DNA from: Legionellales bacterium UBA5158
Lineage (GTDB): Bacteria > Pseudomonadota > Gammaproteobacteria > DSM-16500
Reading direction: 5' to 3'
DNA: 17,804 nt
NCBI GenBank assembly: GCA_002413665.1
Contig: DHXK01000010.1
Location: forward strand, 1 to 17,804
Below are positions 13,545 to 17,804 of the stretch, one piece after another (position 1 is the first letter of the stretch; each line of letters starts with the position of its first letter). Below the pieces are notes generated by a model. It saw nothing but the letters and a program-made list of their open reading frames with translations. It searched no databases and was not told where the DNA came from. A program made the position numbers and the translations under genes.

Positions 13545-14018
13545 TTAAGCAGTACCTCGGCTTTGCCATATAATTCCGATTTGAACTTTCCCGTCAATGA
13601 TAGTTCTATGCAATAATGAGTATAAAATTAAATGTTGGTTGGCGAGTTGCACATTCGTTTTTAATATAAAATATTCTTTTGTTTCTGAAGCCATGGAAAG
13701 TTTAGCATCAGCCCCACTTGGATCCTTTTTTTGATAATCATCTATGTGACCTGATATCAAACCTTGGTTTGTCATGATAGTTGGAGGTAATATCTTAGGC
13801 GTTGTAGTATCTATTTTTAATGCTCCAATTCCCCAATCTACAACACCTTCAGCATAAAGATAGATTTGTTCAGATAACAACATTTGTTGCGTGCGTCGTA
13901 CATTTGCTCGTGTTTGCATAAACCAAACTACTGAAATTGCTGTGACTATCGTTACGACTAATAACGCCATAAATATAGCTGTGCCAGATTGTTTATGAAA
14001 ATGATTATATAGGCGCAT
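13545..14018 (-). CDS. gspK: Type II secretion minor pseudopilin GspK, lacking the central helical domain
   Basis: GspK caps the tip of the type II secretion pseudopilus with GspI and GspJ. The N-terminus fits: a short basic leader, KQSG then TAIFMALLVV at the prepilin-peptidase site without the glutamate at +5, as is normal for GspK, then RRTQQMLLSEQIYLYAEGVVDWG. The C-terminus also fits, with EYFILKTNVQLANQHLILYSLL and IIWQSRG. However, the product is only 157 residues against about 280-330 usually. After GLISGHIDDYQ the large alpha-helical domain is missing and the sequence joins directly to the last beta strands. No frame break is seen, so it looks like a clean internal deletion. I start at ATG 14018, 14 bases inside gspJ; a TTG at 14033 is the alternative. 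It is last in the operon. Confidence 0.85.
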   Translation of the reverse strand: MRLYNHFHKQSGTAIFMALLVVTIVTAISVVWFMQTRANVRRTQQMLLSEQIYLYAEGVVDWGIGALKIDTTTPKILPPTIMTNQGLISGHIDDYQKKDPSGADAKLSMASETKEYFILKTNVQLANQHLILYSLLHRTIIDGKVQIGIIWQSRGTA

Positions 14019-14634
14019 TTGGGTCAACACCAAGAGTGTTTATTGCCAGTGGAATGACGCGTTTTACATTGCCTAGTCCTGTCTCTAAATCAATGATAAC
14101 CCCCATTGTGATATTTTTGTTTAGTGCAGTTTGATCGTTTGGTGTGGAAGGTTTAATTAAAGGATTATTAATCGGTATCATCTGACAATGAAATGATTTT
14201 ACCGGACTGAGTAGTATTTCAGTGTTAGTGTTTTTCTGAGGAATTTTATTAACAACATTACGTGTGATTCGAAAAAGAGTCGTACCATCTAGCTGATAAG
14301 TCACACGTTGAAGGCTGTCATTGTTCGACGCTAAAAGATTGTAGGCTCCAGATCGTGTAAACTCAACATGATTATCCGATATCATAAACGTAGCTAGTGT
14401 TTGATTATTAATTCCTAAAATAGCTTTGCTACTCACTTGCTGAATATCACGTTCTATATTCATGATGGCAAGTTGAAGATTTGCAAGTAATTTACTTTTC
14501 TCTCCCATGCGTTCCTGTGTTCTCACAACTAGGCTTAAACCTGCAGTAATCATAATGCCTACCGTCATTAAAATAAAAAGTGTCACCATAATTTCAAGTA
14601 ATGTAAAGCCAGATGAATAGGTTGGCTTTATCAT
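14005..14634 (-). CDS. gspJ: Type II secretion minor pseudopilin GspJ
   Basis: A 209-residue inner-membrane pseudopilin, the usual length. The prepilin-peptidase site is SSG before FTLLEIMVTLFILMTVGI, with the glutamate at mature position 5 followed by the hydrophobic helix. The next part, RTQERMGEKSKLLANLQLA then IERDIQQ, is the typical GspJ amphipathic helix, and RVTYQLDGTTLFRITRNVV is the beta-sheet core common in GspJ. It forms the tip complex with GspI and GspK. The ATG shares one base with the gspI stop codon (TAATG), and the gene end overlaps gspK, so the pseudopilin genes are translated in a coupled manner. Nothing is missing from the sequence. Confidence 0.93.
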   Translation of the reverse strand: MIKPTYSSGFTLLEIMVTLFILMTVGIMITAGLSLVVRTQERMGEKSKLLANLQLAIMNIERDIQQVSSKAILGINNQTLATFMISDNHVEFTRSGAYNLLASNNDSLQRVTYQLDGTTLFRITRNVVNKIPQKNTNTEILLSPVKSFHCQMIPINNPLIKPSTPNDQTALNKNITMGVIIDLETGLGNVKRVIPLAINTLGVDPNAPI

Positions 14635-15017
14635 TAGGTTTCATTCCTTAAGTATCCTGTCAGATGAATAATGGCTTCGGAATTCTCGGTTTGTCTAACA
14701 CCAACATCGATGCGCGACATATAAGGATTAGGTGTTGCTTGCACAACCGCGTTCCAATACCAGTTTTTATCAAACATAATTTCTTTATGCGAAGTTTGGC
14801 TTTTGCTTTCTGTTAAGTTGATAATTTTCAGTTGTGCTTCTGCAATGACATTCATTGCTACCCAATTCGCGGCTGTTTTATTTTGCAAATATAAAATATT
14901 TTTAGCATTAGAGGATATAGATCGAAAAATAGTGGTAAAAGCGATTGATAATATTACCAATGCAACAAGTACTTCCATCAAGGTGAAACCCAAATTGTGA
15001 ATAGTTTGCCTAATCAC
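14634..15017 (-). CDS. gspI: Type II secretion minor pseudopilin GspI
   Basis: A 127-residue pseudopilin of normal size. The cleavage site is NLG before FTLMEVLVALVILSIAFTT, with the glutamate at +5. The following region (SSNAKNILYLQNKTAANWVAMNVIAE) is typical of GspI, where tip assembly with GspJ and GspK begins. The start codon is GTG, overlapping the gspH stop in GTGA, with GGAG a few bases upstream inside gspH. It lies between gspH and gspJ, the conserved order. Confidence 0.93.
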   Translation of the reverse strand: MIRQTIHNLGFTLMEVLVALVILSIAFTTIFRSISSNAKNILYLQNKTAANWVAMNVIAEAQLKIINLTESKSQTSHKEIMFDKNWYWNAVVQATPNPYMSRIDVGVRQTENSEAIIHLTGYLRNET

Positions 15018-15538
15018 TTTATCTCCTGTACTGAAGTGCTGCCGTCTGAATGGACAATAATTTGGAATGCTAGTGTTGCACCTTCACTATTAATGGTTAA
15101 AGTAAATGGCGTTATTTCTCCATTAGGTAAAAAGATAATTTGTGGTTGATGTTCATCGGTTGTTGTTACTGTAGATGTTTTTTTTAATTCTAACGCTAAG
15201 TTTAATTTGATAGATGAAGGTATGGTATAACTTTTCCAAAAATTATCTTGCTCGCGCAAAGGAATCCATTTTTTCTCTGGTTTTTCTATGTACTGATAGA
15301 ATTCATAATTTTCAGCATTTAGCATCAATCCCATGGTTGACAGTTGTGAAACAGATTGCTCACGAATAATTTGTATCTGTGATTTTAGTTGTTCTGCGAA
15401 GGCTTGAGCCTCTCTAGCATTATTGCGATGACCACCGTGAAAAATAACAGCCGCTGAAGCGATCCCAATTATAAATATCACTATCATAAGTTCAATTAAG
15501 GTAAATCCTGTTAGGTTTCTTGAGGCGTTTATTTTCAA
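15014..15538 (-). CDS. gspH: Type II secretion pseudopilin GspH
   Basis: A 174-residue minor pseudopilin linking the pseudopilus body to its tip. The site is LTG before FTLIELMIVIFIIGIASAAV, with the glutamate at +5. The next helix, EAQAFAEQLKSQIQIIREQSV, and a GLMLNAENYEFYQY stretch followed by KW-x-PL identify GspH rather than GspG, whose helix and glycine/proline-rich calcium loop are absent. The start is TTG at 15538 with GGAG 6 bases upstream. It follows gspF after 26 bases, where gspG would normally lie. Confidence 0.9.
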   Translation of the reverse strand: MKINASRNLTGFTLIELMIVIFIIGIASAAVIFHGGHRNNAREAQAFAEQLKSQIQIIREQSVSQLSTMGLMLNAENYEFYQYIEKPEKKWIPLREQDNFWKSYTIPSSIKLNLALELKKTSTVTTTDEHQPQIIFLPNGEITPFTLTINSEGATLAFQIIVHSDGSTSVQEIK

Positions 15539-15564
15539 GTAGTTCTCCGAGGTTTCATTATCAT

Positions 15565-16785
15565 TTAGCCAAAAAATTCATTCAATTGGAAAATGGGTAA
15601 CAAAATAGCTAACACAATAAATAATACAACAATACCCATAAATAAAATCATGACAGGTTCGAATAAAGCTAAGATGGTTGTGGTCCATCGGATGACTTGT
15701 TGTTCTTGATAGGCAGCTGTTTTTTCCAGCATTAATTCTAGCTTACCACTTGTTTCACCACTGGCAATCAACTGTGTGCTCATTTTAGTAAAATAACCCG
15801 TTTGTGATAAAGCTTGATGTATGCTAAGACCCTCTGTTACCTGAGTGATGGCATGTTTTATGGCGGCCTTCATTGGTAGTAAGGTAATAATACTATTTGC
15901 GGTTTGCATGGCTTGTGAAACAGGTACACCTGCTGCAAAAAGTATGCCGAAGGTTCTTGCGAATCGTGCAGCGTTAGTGATAGTTATAGCTTTATTTAAA
16001 ATCGGAATTTTTAATAAAAATAATTGGTAGCGGAAGCGAAATTTATCAGATTTTAGAAAATGCTTAAATCCCATTATCATTAAAAATATAAAAATCAAAA
16101 CATAAATCCCGTAAGTTTTTAATCCACGACTAAATGCTAATAGTACCGAAGTAACCGCAGGTAATGTTTGTCCGCTCTCAATAAATGTTTGTGTAATTTT
16201 AGGCATAGCATAGGTGAGTAAAAAAAAAATAATGGTGAATGAAACAAATGTGAGTAGCGCTGGATAAATCATTGCTTGTTGGATTTTTTGTCTGATATGT
16301 TCTTCCTGATCAAGGTTCAAGGCTAATTTATTGATGACGTCGTCAAGATGACCTGATTTATCGCCTGCAGCTATAGTTGCACGATAGAGATCGGGAAATA
16401 CTTCAGGAAATTCATTCATGCCATAGGCAAGTGTGTGGCCTTCTAATATGCGCGTACGCACAGTTAATAATACGGTTTTCAAACGAGTATTTTCCATTTC
16501 TTCAGCAATATTTTGTAGTGCTGCCACTATAGTCAATCCAGCAGTCAGAAGAGTACCTAATTGAAATGTTAAAACAGAGAGGGTAGAGGTACTGACGCGA
16601 GCTTTTTTAGAAAAAGACCATGGATGATGATCTTGTTGATTTTTATCTTTTAGTGGCGTGAGTTCAATGAGGGTTAAATTCATGTCTTGAAGTTGTTGCC
16701 GAATATGCTGTGCTGAATCTCCGTCAAGTATCCCTTTTTTTGTGTTGCCCTTCCCATCTACGGATACATAACTGAATATCGCCAT
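15565..16785 (-). CDS. gspF: Type II secretion inner-membrane platform protein GspF
   Basis: A 406-residue polytopic protein, the normal GspF length, that couples the GspE ATPase to pseudopilus assembly. It has the two repeated cytoplasmic T2SSF domains (about 70-195 and 270-395), each with the helix-rich pattern, for example LTFQLGTLLTAGLTIVAALQ and ARTFGILFAAGVPVSQAMQ. Hydrophobic segments lie near 171-195, 222-242 and 370-400. Motifs IAAGDKSGHLDDV and IASGETSGKLELMLEK are the typical paired G-E/D-x-SG sequences. The ATG at 16785 has AAGGA 9-10 bases upstream. It sits between gspE, separated by a 241-base gap holding a large inverted repeat, and gspH. Confidence 0.95.
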   Translation of the reverse strand: MAIFSYVSVDGKGNTKKGILDGDSAQHIRQQLQDMNLTLIELTPLKDKNQQDHHPWSFSKKARVSTSTLSVLTFQLGTLLTAGLTIVAALQNIAEEMENTRLKTVLLTVRTRILEGHTLAYGMNEFPEVFPDLYRATIAAGDKSGHLDDVINKLALNLDQEEHIRQKIQQAMIYPALLTFVSFTIIFFLLTYAMPKITQTFIESGQTLPAVTSVLLAFSRGLKTYGIYVLIFIFLMIMGFKHFLKSDKFRFRYQLFLLKIPILNKAITITNAARFARTFGILFAAGVPVSQAMQTANSIITLLPMKAAIKHAITQVTEGLSIHQALSQTGYFTKMSTQLIASGETSGKLELMLEKTAAYQEQQVIRWTTTILALFEPVMILFMGIVVLFIVLAILLPIFQLNEFFG

Positions 16786-16818
16786 ATCGGAGAATCCTTT
16801 TGGTGCTGGATATAGAAA

Positions 16819-16930
16819 CTCAGAATATGGTTTTGGAGCTTTATTTTCAGACTAAACAGCATCCTGCAATCTATGCTCACATCCTAGTGCGCATAGGTCT
16901 GAAACCAAAACCCCAAAACCATATTCTGCG
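16819..16930. repeat. Large nested inverted repeat between gspE and gspF
   Basis: Two 35-base arms, 16819-16853 and 16896-16930, are inverted copies with 29 of 35 positions matching by my count; the shared core contains agaatatggttttgg. The 42-base centre holds a second, smaller stem, ctatgc (16871-16876) against gcatag (16891-16896), with an inner cac/gtg. The 112-base element resembles a small palindromic repeat or a MITE, and would form a long RNA hairpin in the gspE-gspF transcript. No T run follows, so it is not a standard terminator. No target-site duplication is evident. Confidence 0.75.
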
Positions 16931-17026
16931 AAACTATAATTGATAATACATTAAAAATGTTTAGGTAAAATACCAACAAACCCCCAGAAGATTTAGGGTG
17001 TGCACCACTTGTTTTTTTTGATTTTA

Positions 17027-17804
17027 TTAGTTAGTGACTCGCATGATTTCATCTAATGATGTTTCGCCTGCCAATACGCGCTGACAACTATTTTGCCAAA
17101 TACTGGGGGATTGCCTTCTGATATACTCCTCTAATTCTTGCTCGCTGGCGTTTTGATGTATTAAGGCTTGGAGCATAAAATCAGTCTCTATGATTTCATA
17201 TACTCCAACACGATGACTATATCCTGTTTGATTACAATGATCACAACCCTTCGCTTTATAAATAGTATTTTTTGCATCTAAATTGATACCTAAAGAGAGG
17301 CATTCATCTAGAGTAGGTAAATAAGATTCTTTGCAATGCTCACAAAGCAATCGTATTAACCGTTGTGCGATAACGCCAATCAAAGAAGAAGACAGCAGAA
17401 AACTTTGCACGCCCATGTCACGTAATCTAGTAATAGTTCCTACTGCGGTATTCGTGTGTAAAGTTGAAAGTACCAAGTGCCCCGTTAAGCTTGCTTGAAC
17501 GGCAATAATAGCGGTTTCTAAATCACGGATTTCACCTACCATAATGATATTGGGATCTTGTCGAAGAATGGCACGTAAACTTTTGGCGAAAGTCATTTTC
17601 ACTTTCTTGTTTACCTGGATTTGTGCTATGCCTTCTACGTTATATTCAATAGGATCTTCGACTGTCATAATGTTGCATTCGGGTGAATTTAACTCTGTTA
17701 GCATCGCGTAAAGGCTAGTTGTTTTGCCAGATCCAGTCGGACCCGTTACGAGAATAATACCATGTGGTTTAGCAATAATTCTTCGCACGGATGTTAAGAG
17801 CAAT
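17027..17804 (-). CDS. gspE: Type II secretion ATPase GspE (C-terminal part, cut by the window edge)
   Basis: About 258 residues of the C-terminal ATPase domain are present; the start lies beyond the right edge, so the apparent TTG start at 17803 is not real. The ATPase powers pseudopilus assembly at the inner membrane. Counting from 17803, features are Walker A GPTGSGKTTS (21-30), the Asp box EDPIEY (49-54), Walker B IIMVGEIRDLETA (86-98), the His box HLVLSTLHTN (109-118), and the four cysteines of the zinc domain (C154, C157, C187, C190) in CEHC and CDHCNQTGY. These mark GspE rather than a PilT-type retraction ATPase, which has no zinc domain, though PilB also carries one. The neighbours gspF and gspH-K settle it. 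Confidence 0.94.
   Translation of the reverse strand, partial: LLLTSVRRIIAKPHGIILVTGPTGSGKTTSLYAMLTELNSPECNIMTVEDPIEYNVEGIAQIQVNKKVKMTFAKSLRAILRQDPNIIMVGEIRDLETAIIAVQASLTGHLVLSTLHTNTAVGTITRLRDMGVQSFLLSSSLIGVIAQRLIRLLCEHCKESYLPTLDECLSLGINLDAKNTIYKAKGCDHCNQTGYSHRVGVYEIIETDFMLQALIHQNASEQELEEYIRRQSPSIWQNSCQRVLAGETSLDEIMRVTN

Noticed and set aside
15014..15538. This pseudopilin being the missing GspG
   Set aside because: The sequence after the N-terminal helix (EAQAFAEQLKSQIQIIREQ, then GLMLNAENYEFYQY) is of GspH type, and the GspG calcium-loop region is absent.

Overview
The window is AT-rich and reads like a gammaproteobacterial chromosome. It carries no rRNA, tRNA, CRISPR array or recognisable transposase. 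The type II secretion genes, low GC, many small secreted proteins and a KaiC operon would fit Legionellales or a related low-GC gammaproteobacterium. This is inference from gene content, not a phylogenetic result.

Layout, left to right. (1) 243-701: a small secreted protein of unknown function, with a leader stem-loop and a strong terminator. (2) 968-4293: a tightly overlapping three-gene operon of a double-domain KaiC-like ATPase, a degenerate receiver + PAS protein, and a two-SIS-domain protein derived from the isomerase half of GlmS that lacks several catalytic residues. (3) 4421-4531: a possible secreted micropeptide. (4) 4727-6775: a large secreted protein with two copies of a short helical module, two Pro-Thr linkers, a beta-rich domain and a C-terminal polysaccharide-lyase-family-14-like domain. 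(5) 6837-8100: a decaying region with a frame-broken gene, a small basic ORF, and the 3' stump of a lost paralogue of the secreted family. (6) 8424-10429: three more members of that family, one on + and two adjacent on -. (7) A long AT-rich intergenic stretch rich in palindromes. (8) 11363-13485: a bifunctional GDP-mannose pyrophosphorylase/phosphomannose isomerase (ManC/AlgA type) and a FixJ-type response regulator, probably one operon. (9) 13545-17804, minus strand: type II secretion genes gspE (cut by the window edge), gspF, gspH, gspI, gspJ, gspK. The major pseudopilin gene gspG is not in its usual place between gspF and gspH, and GspK is about half the normal length.

How the parts may work together (inference): the type II secretion system moves folded periplasmic proteins across the outer membrane, and the window holds five signal-peptide proteins that are candidate cargo: the lyase-like protein and four paralogues with two conserved cysteines. 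ManC supplies GDP-mannose for surface polysaccharide. The KaiC-PAS-SIS operon looks like an ATP- or phosphosugar-sensing signalling module without KaiA or KaiB beside it. It is the strongest candidate here for an undescribed system.
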